Below, piece by piece: positions 57,105 to 64,000 of a stretch of 64,000 bases of DNA. The position numbers and the translations under genes were made by a program. Source of the DNA: G963666895 sp963666895 (GTDB lineage Bacteria; Desulfobacterota; Desulfovibrionia; Desulfovibrionales; Desulfovibrionaceae). Position 1 is the first letter of the stretch, and every line of letters begins with the position of its first letter. A model generated the notes under the pieces. That model had not been told where the DNA came from. It did not search any database and saw only the letters and a list, made by a program, of their open reading frames with translations. The stretch lies in NCBI GenBank assembly GCA_963666895.2, contig CAXXNS010000001.1:186001-250000 (forward strand). The letters run 5' to 3'.

Positions 57105-58594
57105 CACAGCATCCTCTCAATCTCAGCCAATAAGCCAGCGCTTTCCTTATCCAACGCAGCAATTTCAGACAGAATCTCGCCTGGCTCACGCAAGGGAGCT
57201 TCCTCCGGCGTATTGGGATTCTTCACCGAAAGATCAAAGCCTGCCTTCTTAATATCCTTCGCGTCCACAGACCACGACTTTTCCGACTCCGCAAAGGTCT
57301 TCTGCAACCCCACGAACTCTTCCAAGTCATCATCATTCAAGGCATTGGTCTTGCCGAGACTGCGGCCCGGTTCAAGCTGGTAATACCAGACCTTTCTCGT
57401 GGGTGCGCCTTTCTCGAAGAAAAGCACCACGGTCTTCACACCCGCACCAATAAAAGTGCCCCCTGGGCAATCCAGCACCGTATGCAAATTGCAGCTTTCC
57501 AGCAGTTCTTGCCGGAGCGCTTTGGACGCATTGTCCGAGTTGGAAAGGAAGGTGTTCTTGATGACTACGGCAGCCCTGCCGCCAGCCTTCAGACGCTTGA
57601 TGAAATGTTGCAGAAACAGGAACGCGGTCTCCCCGGTCTTGATGGGGAAGTTTTGCTGAACCTCTGGCCGCTCCTTGCCGCCAAAGGGTGGATTGGCAAG
57701 GATGATGTCGAAACGGTCCTTCTCCTGCACATCGGCCAGGTTCTCGGTCAGCGTATTGGTATGCAGGATGTTTGGCGCATCAATGCCATGCAGGATCAGG
57801 TTCATGATCGCCATGACAAAAGGCAGAGATTTCTTTTCCTTGCCATAGAAAGTCGAGGTCTGGAGCTTGGTCAGTTGATCGGTGGTCAGCTTCGCGCCCT
57901 TGCCGTCCACCCCATAGCGCATGAAGTCATGCGATTCACACAGGAAGCCTGCCGAGCCGCAAGCACCATCATAAATGGTCTCGCCGATGTTCGGCTTCGT
58001 GACCTGAATCATGGCCCGAATCAGCGGACGAGGCGTGTAGTATTCACCGCCGTTGCGCCCGGCATTGCCCATGTTCTTGATCTTGGTCTCGTACAAGTGA
58101 GAAAGCTCGTGCTTCTCCTCCTGCGACCCGAAACGGAGCTGATCGAGCAGTTCCAAGGCATCACGCAGGGAATACCCGGACTGAAACTTGTTTTTGATTT
58201 CCCCGAATATCTCACCAATCTTGTACTCGATGGTATCCGGCGAGGAAGCCCGTTGCTTGAACCCTTTCAGATACGGAAACAGCTCATTGTCTACGAACTC
58301 AATGAGGTCATCGCCGATGAGCGCTGCATCATGGTCAAACTTACCGCCCTTCTTGGGTGCAGCCCACTTTGACCAACGATACTCCCCGTCAATGATGAAG
58401 CTGTACTCCTTGCCTTTCAGCTCGGATTCCATTGCCCGTTCAGCTTCCAGATCATCCAAGTACTTCAAAAAAAGCAGCCATGAAGTCTGCTCGGTGTAGT
58501 CCAATTCCGACGAGCATCCGGCTTCCTTCCAGAGTACATCGTCAATATTTTTAAATATCTGCTCGAACATGGGTATCCTTGTATGTTTAGCCAC
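57104..58594 (-). CDS. hsdM: Type I RM DNA methyltransferase subunit HsdM
   Basis: The 496-residue N6-adenine methyltransferase has the N-terminal helical HsdM_N domain (EQIFKNIDDVLWKEAGCSSELD), the SAM-binding motif I region YDGACGSAGFLCES and the catalytic NPPF (LANPPFGGKER). The last 45 residues interact with HsdS. AAGGA lies six bases before ATG 58594. It is the first gene of the leftward operon hsdM-hsdS-HEPN-remnant-nuclease-nuclease-hsdR, whose promoter must lie in 58595-58771. Confidence 0.95.
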   Translation of the reverse strand: MAKHTRIPMFEQIFKNIDDVLWKEAGCSSELDYTEQTSWLLFLKYLDDLEAERAMESELKGKEYSFIIDGEYRWSKWAAPKKGGKFDHDAALIGDDLIEFVDNELFPYLKGFKQRASSPDTIEYKIGEIFGEIKNKFQSGYSLRDALELLDQLRFGSQEEKHELSHLYETKIKNMGNAGRNGGEYYTPRPLIRAMIQVTKPNIGETIYDGACGSAGFLCESHDFMRYGVDGKGAKLTTDQLTKLQTSTFYGKEKKSLPFVMAIMNLILHGIDAPNILHTNTLTENLADVQEKDRFDIILANPPFGGKERPEVQQNFPIKTGETAFLFLQHFIKRLKAGGRAAVVIKNTFLSNSDNASKALRQELLESCNLHTVLDCPGGTFIGAGVKTVVLFFEKGAPTRKVWYYQLEPGRSLGKTNALNDDDLEEFVGLQKTFAESEKSWSVDAKDIKKAGFDLSVKNPNTPEEAPLREPGEILSEIAALDKESAGLLAEIERML

Positions 58595-58771
58595 TCATAC
58601 AACCAACAAAACATGATGTCTATGTACCGAGCGACTTCTTTTCGTCGATTACATATTCAAAATCGGCGTAGCCACAAAAAAGGGGGGGCTAGGTTCTCCT
58701 GGCCCGAATTTATCAATAATCTCGCTTGAACAGCGCCAAAACATCGTATTCTCCTGATATTTTTAAGAAAA

Positions 58772-58800
58772 TTGACATTTTCATAAAAATATAGTAGTAT
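58772..58800 (+). promoter_or_regulatory. Consensus sigma-70 promoter giving a leaderless mRNA
   Basis: TTGACA (58772-58777), 17-base spacer, TAGTAT (58795-58800). The expected start point falls on or within two bases of ATG 58806, so the message would have no leader; indeed no Shine-Dalgarno is present. Confidence 0.8.
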
Positions 58801-58805
58801 TATGT

Positions 58806-59429
58806 ATGAAAACAGCGGGATATTTGGTCAACCGACATAAGTTTCTTACGCAGGTCGAAATCAGCCGGTTACTTGAATATTGCGTATCCCGCGCCGATGA
58901 AGACCATGCCCACGGACGCACGACATGGCCGGTCCGGTACATGCTCGTGCACTTGGCCCTTCGAACCGGTCTTCGAGTCCACGAGATAGCCTCCCTGCGT
59001 ATTCGTGACGTATCCCAGTACGGTTTCGAAAAGCTGCTGTTCGTGGCGATGGGCAAGCGTGGAAAGCCCCGAATCGTCTACTTCGACTCTGAACTTTCTG
59101 CCCATATTCAGGACTTTTTCAAGTTCAAGGAAGACTGGGGCCAGGACACCTCAGATCACGGCCCACTGCTGTCTGGACGAAACGGAAAGCACTACACCAC
59201 CACCGCACTCAGCATTTCATTCAAAAACGCCGTGAGAGCGGCTGGCCTGCCCGAACACTACTCAATCCATTGCGCTCGGCATACGTATGCCACCCACCTA
59301 CTTGCCCGGACCAACAACCTGCGCTTCGTCCAGAAGCAGCTGGGGCACTCCAGCTTGAGCATGACGAGCCTCTACGCCGATCTACTGCCGGAAGTGAACC
59401 AGCCGCTAGCGGAGCTCATTTTAAGCTAA
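58806..59429 (+). CDS. Catalytic-domain-only tyrosine recombinase
   Basis: The 207-residue protein consists only of a tyrosine-recombinase catalytic domain: R (LALRTGLRVHEIASL), K (AMGKRGKPR), H-x-x-R (IHCARHTYATHLLA), H (KQLGHSSLSMTSLY) and the nucleophile Y in LYADLL. The N-terminal core-binding domain of phage integrases is missing, as in some small invertases. It is divergent from hsdM, with a strong leaderless promoter. It could serve inversion or shuffling of the nearby hsdS region, or be a component of the element's mobility. Confidence 0.9.
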   Translation: MKTAGYLVNRHKFLTQVEISRLLEYCVSRADEDHAHGRTTWPVRYMLVHLALRTGLRVHEIASLRIRDVSQYGFEKLLFVAMGKRGKPRIVYFDSELSAHIQDFFKFKEDWGQDTSDHGPLLSGRNGKHYTTTALSISFKNAVRAAGLPEHYSIHCARHTYATHLLARTNNLRFVQKQLGHSSLSMTSLYADLLPEVNQPLAELILS

Positions 59430-59548
59430 TATAGCGGGCTTGGACCTATATCCCTTCCTTCTGCTCAGTGGTTTCCCGTCAATTCTATTAGATGACCAAC
59501 TCAGTTTTATGTTGTCACTAAACATGAAACAGACACTGAGGAGGAATT

Positions 59549-59788
59549 ATGAAACTAGTCTCAATTCCAGCAAAAGAAGCAACCGAGGAACAGACAAGTG
59601 CAGCACTTCAACCCAAGAAGTTGCAACGGAAGATAGATCGGATCAGGAGCCCCTCTGCGCGGCCCGATGACGCGCTCGCTGCCGATGCCCTTTCTATGCT
59701 CCTGAGAATCGCCAGCATGACAAGGGACACCAACAAGCAGAAAGCCCTGGTCCAGAGCATTGAATTCATGACGAGGGCTATATCATGA
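59549..59788 (+). CDS. Small hypothetical protein
   Basis: The 79-residue protein has an excellent ribosome site (GAGGAGGAATT before ATG 59549), which argues that it is real. It is basic in the middle (PKKLQRKIDRIRSPSARPDD) and helical at the end (ALAADALSMLLRIASMTRDTNKQ). No known domain. It follows the tyrosine recombinase by 119 bases on the same strand and could be an accessory DNA-binding protein, but this is speculative. Confidence 0.6.
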   Translation: MKLVSIPAKEATEEQTSAALQPKKLQRKIDRIRSPSARPDDALAADALSMLLRIASMTRDTNKQKALVQSIEFMTRAIS

Positions 59789-59789
59789 A

Positions 59790-59822
59790 CAAAAGAAAGA
59801 GGGAGGCAAGATCGCCTCCCTC
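59790..59822 (-). terminator. Terminator for the leftward gene 59851..60834
   Basis: GAGGGAGGC (59799-59807) and GCCTCCCTC (59814-59822) form a perfect 9-pair stem; on the minus strand it is followed by TTTCTTTTG. It lies 28 bases past that gene's stop. Confidence 0.82.
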
Positions 59823-59850
59823 GGTTCCTACTTAACATGCGGTCATTTGT

Positions 59851-60834
59851 TCATCGTATCGGCTTGGCCGTGCCGTTTTTCCAGTCACGGTCAGCCTTTT
59901 TTGCGGCCTTCAGCATTTTCTTTCGTAAGCGCTTCATACTTGCCACTTCATGCAGATACTGCGCTGGGTTTTGGACTAGTTCTTTTGCTTCCCGGTATTC
60001 AGCCTGAAAACACTGATCGTAGCCACTGTCATCCAGAGCTGCATAGCAATCGGATTCACCGGGAAGGACGTTCGAGCCCTTGAAGCACCTGAAATGGATG
60101 TGCCGATCAATAACTTCCGAGATGCGCGGGTTCTCAAGGAAATCTGCCAAACTACCGAGCACCTTTGCCCCTCCTATCATGTCAGTACGGCCAACGGTGA
60201 CTTCAACTCGAACTCGGTCCAGGTCTTCACGCCACCAGAGCGGGGGGTCATTTCCATTTTTACACTTCAACCGGTCCGGTCCACGCTCATACACTTTGAC
60301 CGTTCGGCCACTTCCTGCCCGCCGGACCTTGTGCACCCTGTTGATTTTAGGCGCATCGTCCCAACCGTCGAAGCTCGTCCCTATGAACTGAATTTCTCCA
60401 TTCCATCGAGGGAAAAACACATTCCGGCGGAAAACCCAGAAGATGCCCGCGACGGATGTATAATCCTTCGTAATGAGATCGACAGCATATTCTACACTAC
60501 TCACTCGAATCTCAGGTGCGACGCTATTCATTAGCCCCAGCAGCTTTGGGCTGCTCTTAGCGGTCACGATTGCGACCTCTGGCATCGTGCTTTTTATCGG
60601 CTTTGAGAAAAGAATCAAATCTCCATAGTACGTTTTCAGAATCGCCTTGTTTCGATACCAATTCCAACTCGGCTTGTGATTGACGTAAGGTGTGGGAAGG
60701 CAGACTCTGCACAACCTATCTGCCATTTCACGACTCATCGTAAATGTCATATTATGGACATGAGCCACGGCAGAGTCTACCTTACCCAACACCTTTCTAA
60801 GCTTAACATTCATGGGACAGCCATTGTCGGCCAC
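59851..60834 (-). CDS. Possible replication-initiation protein of the island
   Basis: The 327-residue protein has no domain I recognise with certainty. TVKVYERGPDR...WWREDLDRVRVEVTVGRTDM resembles the YxKG...RxE segment of Rep_trans/phage X-type rolling-circle initiators, which would place it with plasmid or phage replication. A basic C-terminus (KRLRKKMLKAAKKADRDWKNG) would fit DNA binding. The start is GTG 60834 or ATG 60813; neither has a Shine-Dalgarno. It lies downstream of the DUF3102-like gene on the same strand and has its own terminator. Confidence 0.4.
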   Translation of the reverse strand: MADNGCPMNVKLRKVLGKVDSAVAHVHNMTFTMSREMADRLCRVCLPTPYVNHKPSWNWYRNKAILKTYYGDLILFSKPIKSTMPEVAIVTAKSSPKLLGLMNSVAPEIRVSSVEYAVDLITKDYTSVAGIFWVFRRNVFFPRWNGEIQFIGTSFDGWDDAPKINRVHKVRRAGSGRTVKVYERGPDRLKCKNGNDPPLWWREDLDRVRVEVTVGRTDMIGGAKVLGSLADFLENPRISEVIDRHIHFRCFKGSNVLPGESDCYAALDDSGYDQCFQAEYREAKELVQNPAQYLHEVASMKRLRKKMLKAAKKADRDWKNGTAKPIR

Positions 60835-60871
60835 TTTGGAACGTCATAGTGGTTTGTCGCATATATACGAC

Positions 60872-61573
60872 TCAACCGGACGGCAAACTGCCAACAGTTG
60901 GCAATTTGAAATAGCTCCGAAGAACTTTCAGCCGTTTCCTGACATGAGCATAGGGTTTGGGCACCTGCGCTCTCCTGTCATGCCAGCGATCCTCATTTAA
61001 CAAGGCCTCAAGAGCAGAGAGCAGCCCCTCTACTTGTCTGAACCAACGTTTATGCTCTTCTTGCGGGCTAAGCTCCTCAAGCTCTGTCCCAGCGTCTTTT
61101 TTTTCGGCACCCGACCGAGTTGATCTTTTGACTATTTCCAGCTCTATTATAAACTCCTCATTAGTCCACTTTTCGCCGTTCTTCGCCCGTTGAATAAATA
61201 CGGCAAGAGTTTTTTTGGCATCTTTCCGAGTCAACCGTTGCTGTTGGACAACTGAAAACAACGCCGCGTCTTCAGCCCCCGCAAATACTCGACAAATCGC
61301 CATGTATGCATTTGCAGTCGATTGTGATGTATATTGCTTTTCCTTTAGCCACTTCATCCAAAACCCACGCGGAAGCTCTTCTTTTTTAACACGCAAATAC
61401 TCCTTCCCGATCAGATAGGGAGCCGTCCGCTCACGTTTATGCAACTTTTCCAGTCTCGCATCCGCCTCCTCTAAAACCCTCCGCGTTTTCTCATCAATCT
61501 CGCCCCAAAGCTTAGAGGGGCCAGTCTGTTTAGTCTTTGCTTGCAGCTTCTTTTTCTTTCTATTCCTGCCCAT
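60872..61573 (-). CDS. DUF3102-like protein
   Basis: The 233-residue protein has a basic N-terminus (MGRNRKKKKLQAKTK) and a helical part with LIGKEYLRVKKEELPRGFWMKWLKEK...SQSTANAYMAICRVFAG, resembling the DUF3102 family of phage and plasmid proteins. A second half is charged and probably coiled. ATG 61573 has AAAGGAGC eight bases upstream and overlaps the preceding gene's stop by one base. Function unknown; linked to plasmid-like functions by context. Confidence 0.55.
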   Translation of the reverse strand: MGRNRKKKKLQAKTKQTGPSKLWGEIDEKTRRVLEEADARLEKLHKRERTAPYLIGKEYLRVKKEELPRGFWMKWLKEKQYTSQSTANAYMAICRVFAGAEDAALFSVVQQQRLTRKDAKKTLAVFIQRAKNGEKWTNEEFIIELEIVKRSTRSGAEKKDAGTELEELSPQEEHKRWFRQVEGLLSALEALLNEDRWHDRRAQVPKPYAHVRKRLKVLRSYFKLPTVGSLPSG

Positions 61574-61833
61574 TATTCTGCTCCTTTGGAGGCCGCACCC
61601 TTCAATGGGGACGCGGCGATTGCTGTTGTTCGCTCTCTCAGCCACTCGATTAGATCAACCGTGCGGTAGGCGATTTTCCTACTAACGCGGAACCGGGGAG
61701 GGCCAAGTCCCTGGGAGTCCAGGTTGGCTAGTGTTTTCGATGTGATGATACCGCCGAGATACTTCTCTATGTGATCACGTGAGATCACTGGCGGCAGGTC
61801 TCGTAATAGACCTTCATATGGATCTGACTGCAT
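61573..61833 (-). CDS. AlpA/excisionase-like helix-turn-helix protein
   Basis: The 86-residue protein has the winged-helix pattern of HTH_17/AlpA excisionases: ISRDHIEKYLGGIITSKTLANL, LGPPRFRVSRKIAYRTVDLIEWL, i.e. a recognition helix, R..vG.k..Y....l..WL. GGAGG lies eight bases before the ATG. Such proteins control excision and integrase expression of islands. It is coupled to the DUF3102-like gene. Confidence 0.75.
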   Translation of the reverse strand: MQSDPYEGLLRDLPPVISRDHIEKYLGGIITSKTLANLDSQGLGPPRFRVSRKIAYRTVDLIEWLRERTTAIAASPLKGAASKGAE

Positions 61834-61957
61834 AGTTCATCCTCCACAAACTTCATTTATGAGCTCATGGGATAACTATGAACCATTTGGGGGGATAATG
61901 GCGAAGTGCCAGATGCTGACACGACCCCGGCAGCACCTAAAAATTCATTCTTTACGA
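61834..61957. other. Spacer between the integrase-linked gene and the HTH gene
   Basis: This 124-base non-coding stretch probably contains the promoter of the leftward HTH gene. It contains the ribosome site GGAGG for 61833 but no clear -35/-10. Confidence 0.3.
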
Positions 61958-62833
61958 CTAGTAAGAGCCAGGGAAATGTCCTTTTTCGACGTTATTTATG
62001 ATACGCCTTGCTCTTTTGAGCGACTCAAGGAAAGTATCTTCTTCAACCCCTAATGCGCCAGGATCACGGGCAGTTATATCATAGTACACATCGGGGTCAG
62101 AGACACCTGCCCGACGCCCTCCCATCGCCTTAAGCGTCGAAAGATGGGCTATATATCTCGAAAAAACACGATTTAAGTAGCCCATTTCTTCGTCATCCAA
62201 ACCAAAGGTAAGAATCACCTTATCAATGAAAAGCGTGTATTTTGAAATATATGACAAGACATCCGCATAACTTTCACGAGGAGATTTCCACACCGGTTTT
62301 GATTCAAAATCATCCTCTTTCTTACGTTCCTTATTTTCTGTTGTTTTCTCATCCTGGGCGCTGATCATATCGTTTAGTCTTATGTGATCATTAAATATTT
62401 TACCATAGGAACCGCGCCATATATCTGAGTTGATAAATCGGCAATCGACCGCCAAAAACAACCAGTTACGGTCCCGCTCTAGATGTTCTGGAATCGATGT
62501 AATTCGAACAACTGGCTCTCTTTCGGGCATCTTTTGAAACTGCACAAACCAGTTTAAGTATTTCAATAGCCGCTTTTTATCCCCATTCGCCAACACGTCA
62601 ATCAATGCAGTGCGAACTAATGAGATATGATACTTGTCTCCAAGTTTTCTATTTATCTTCTGTGACCATTCTTGAACCCTATTTTCTCTCACTCTCTTCC
62701 ACTTTCTAAAATCAGAGTAGCCATCAGCTTTACATTCAATCTTTTTCTTCACCTTTTTGAATTTTGCGCTTAATCTGGCATAGTCAAGATAAAGTAATAA
62801 AGCACGATCACAATTATCCACAAACACCTCCAT
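61958..62833 (-). CDS. Hypothetical protein co-transcribed with the integrase
   Basis: The 291-residue protein is not recognised. It is basic and helical at the N-terminus (YARLSAKFKKVKKKIECKADG), has a charged linker near 165 (DEKTTENKERKKEDDFESK), and ends with a helical region. Its ATG overlaps the integrase stop by one base (TAATG), so its translation is coupled to integrase, suggesting a role in the element's mobility or control. Confidence 0.6.
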   Translation of the reverse strand: MEVFVDNCDRALLLYLDYARLSAKFKKVKKKIECKADGYSDFRKWKRVRENRVQEWSQKINRKLGDKYHISLVRTALIDVLANGDKKRLLKYLNWFVQFQKMPEREPVVRITSIPEHLERDRNWLFLAVDCRFINSDIWRGSYGKIFNDHIRLNDMISAQDEKTTENKERKKEDDFESKPVWKSPRESYADVLSYISKYTLFIDKVILTFGLDDEEMGYLNRVFSRYIAHLSTLKAMGGRRAGVSDPDVYYDITARDPGALGVEEDTFLESLKRARRIINNVEKGHFPGSY

Positions 62834-63981
62834 TACTCCAAGACATTTACTGCGTTCTTCAGATCGCTGCTCCCCAAATGCGAATAACGCTCGGTCATGG
62901 CTATCGTGCTATGTCCCATGAGTTCTTTGACTTTATATAAGTCTATCCCCTTCTGCACGAGCCAACTGGCGAAAGTATGCCGCAGCGTATGAAAAACTAC
63001 CATATTGAGATGGTTTTCCACCCCATCGTTTAGTCCAAGCGAATCGACGACCCGTGAAAAGGTGTTGGAAACCGACGTCACCTGCTTCCCGTTGGCATTC
63101 ACAAATACATAGCCATTGCCACCGGCTGGTGCCATCTGTGCCAGGTGTTCACGGACATGGGCTTGCATGTACGCCACGCGGTTTACGCCACCCTTCGTGT
63201 CTTTCAGATGCAACGTACCTTCAGCCAAATCGACATCGCCCCATTTCAGCGAGCAAACTTCCCCCGCTCTTAAGCCGCAGTACAACGAAAGCAACGCCAT
63301 GCTGTACACTTGTGAGCTATGGGCTTTCAACTCCTGCAAAAGGCATTCAGCTTCGCATTCGGCGAGGAAGCGCTTTCGGCGATTGTCAAACTTTGGGACC
63401 TTCACCCCTTTGGTCGGGGGATCACCATGAACCAGACCGTCGAGCTTTGCGCGGTTCCAAACCTGCCGGATCACGGCCAGCGTGTACTGAACCGTTCTCG
63501 GTGCCCTCTCAGCTTTGTTCAGCTTCTTTCGAACCTCTTCGACATCGGCCACCTTTAACGAAGCCAAGGGGATATTACCCATCACCGGGTTGATCCACTT
63601 CTCAAACAGCCCCTTCTCCGTCCGGCGTGAGTTCTCTTTCTTGGCTCCGTCAGTGGAAGGAAAGTAGGTCTCAGCGAAATACTGCGCGAACGTGGTTGAG
63701 TTCTTCTCAGCCTCAAGCCGCTCCGCCGCCGCAACCTCTCTCTTCTCTTGCAGCGTCCGAGGCCCCACACCGGTTCTGTGGGCATCCTTGAGCATGGATC
63801 GCTCGGCGTTGGCACGTTCAACATTCCACCCGGCCGAGGCCCACCCAAGCCCCTCTTCCTTTCGCTTTCCGTCAAGCCGGTAGTATATGGAAAAGTACCG
63901 GTCTTTCTGTGGGCCGTTCTTCCGCGTAGCGTGCTCTCTGTATCTCACGCCCGGATAATTAGTCTGCTTCCATTCCGCCAT
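62833..63981 (-). CDS. Tyrosine-type integrase of the island
   Basis: The 382-residue integrase has an N-terminal arm-binding segment (GVRYREHATRKNGPQKDRYFSIYY), a SAM-like core-binding domain (LEAEKNSTTFAQYFAETY...IPLASLKVADVEEVRKKL), and the catalytic domain with R (SLYCGLRAGEVCSL), K (LKDTKGG), H-x-x-R (FHTLRHTFASWLV), H (ELMGHSTIAMTERY) and nucleophile Y (TERYSHL). Full length for the family. AGGAG lies seven bases before ATG 63981. It faces inward from the right edge of the window, as expected near the right attachment site; the likely target is tRNA-Thr at 47436 or a second tRNA beyond 64000. Confidence 0.93.
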   Translation of the reverse strand: MAEWKQTNYPGVRYREHATRKNGPQKDRYFSIYYRLDGKRKEEGLGWASAGWNVERANAERSMLKDAHRTGVGPRTLQEKREVAAAERLEAEKNSTTFAQYFAETYFPSTDGAKKENSRRTEKGLFEKWINPVMGNIPLASLKVADVEEVRKKLNKAERAPRTVQYTLAVIRQVWNRAKLDGLVHGDPPTKGVKVPKFDNRRKRFLAECEAECLLQELKAHSSQVYSMALLSLYCGLRAGEVCSLKWGDVDLAEGTLHLKDTKGGVNRVAYMQAHVREHLAQMAPAGGNGYVFVNANGKQVTSVSNTFSRVVDSLGLNDGVENHLNMVVFHTLRHTFASWLVQKGIDLYKVKELMGHSTIAMTERYSHLGSSDLKNAVNVLE

Positions 63982-64000
63982 AAGCTCACTCCTGACTTGT

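Larger units (their letters stand above)
47512..64000. mobile_element. Genomic island integrated at tRNA-Thr (right end beyond window)
   Basis: From the tRNA 3' end onward coding sequence is visibly A+T-richer, with much shorter antisense frames than the native part. It carries a type I restriction-modification operon, further nuclease- and HEPN-like genes, a SMC-like ATPase unit, two tyrosine recombinases, an AlpA-like HTH, a DUF3102-like and a possible replication protein. The integrase operon reads inward from the right edge. No repeat of the tRNA 3' end is present up to 64000, so the right attachment site was not seen. Confidence 0.85.

Noticed and set aside
63900..64000. Right attachment site of the island
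   Set aside because: No match to the tRNA-Thr 3' end was found up to the window end.

Overview
The window looks like a chromosome segment from a sulfate-reducing member of the Desulfovibrionaceae (Desulfovibrio/Pseudodesulfovibrio type). This is inferred from a complete tmc electron-transfer locus (tetraheme cytochrome c3, HdrD-like iron-sulfur protein, membrane subunit, TmcD), the housekeeping run ispE - tRNA-Gln - prs - rplY - pth - carD - rho, and strongly G+C-rich coding sequence with long antisense shadow frames. No rRNA or CRISPR array is present. Three tRNAs are present: Arg(CCT), Gln(TTG) and Thr(CGT).

Layout. 1-5.8 kb: two small proteins with related N-termini, then an unusual Lon protease with a phosphoreceiver domain inserted between its N-terminal helices and its AAA+ module, convergent with an NtrC-type regulator/histidine kinase pair. 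5.9-7.6 kb: two PEP-CTERM-type secreted proteins. 7.8-20.4 kb: tRNA-Arg, then a 12 kb leftward cluster of three tandem paralogues, each with about 14 beta/gamma-crystallin Greek-key motifs, a TPR-secretin lipoprotein, and a 1031-residue repeat (probable beta-propeller) protein. It reads like a dedicated export system with its cargo. 20.7-35.7 kb: cyclase-family protein, DegP, the ispE-to-rho group, a BepA-like M48 protease, ribF, a ClC protein, a macro-domain protein and hslVU. 35.7-43.9 kb (leftward): tmc genes, a DRTGG/BioD-like protein, an ADP-forming acyl-CoA synthetase and a TPR lipoprotein. 44-47.4 kb: gamma-glutamylcyclotransferase divergent from hydantoinase A, an IscR-like Rrf2 regulator and a DUF493 protein.

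At 47,512, immediately after the 3' end of tRNA-Thr, base composition changes abruptly to A+T-richer DNA and stays mosaic to the window end. This is a tRNA-integrated genomic island whose right end is not seen. It carries a leftward type I restriction-modification operon (hsdM-hsdS-HEPN-hsdS tail remnant-two PD-(D/E)XK-like genes-hsdR). Convergent to it is a two-gene unit: a zinc-hook SMC-like ATPase (RloC/PrrC-like) and a small protein with TraB/TIKI-like motifs. It also carries a lone catalytic-domain tyrosine recombinase on a leaderless promoter, and a mobility module (integrase, unknown, AlpA-like HTH, DUF3102-like, possible replication initiator).

The two best candidates for undescribed biology are the crystallin/secretin/propeller cluster and the island's composite defence locus. 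Assignments come from reading motifs and context by eye; no database search was run.
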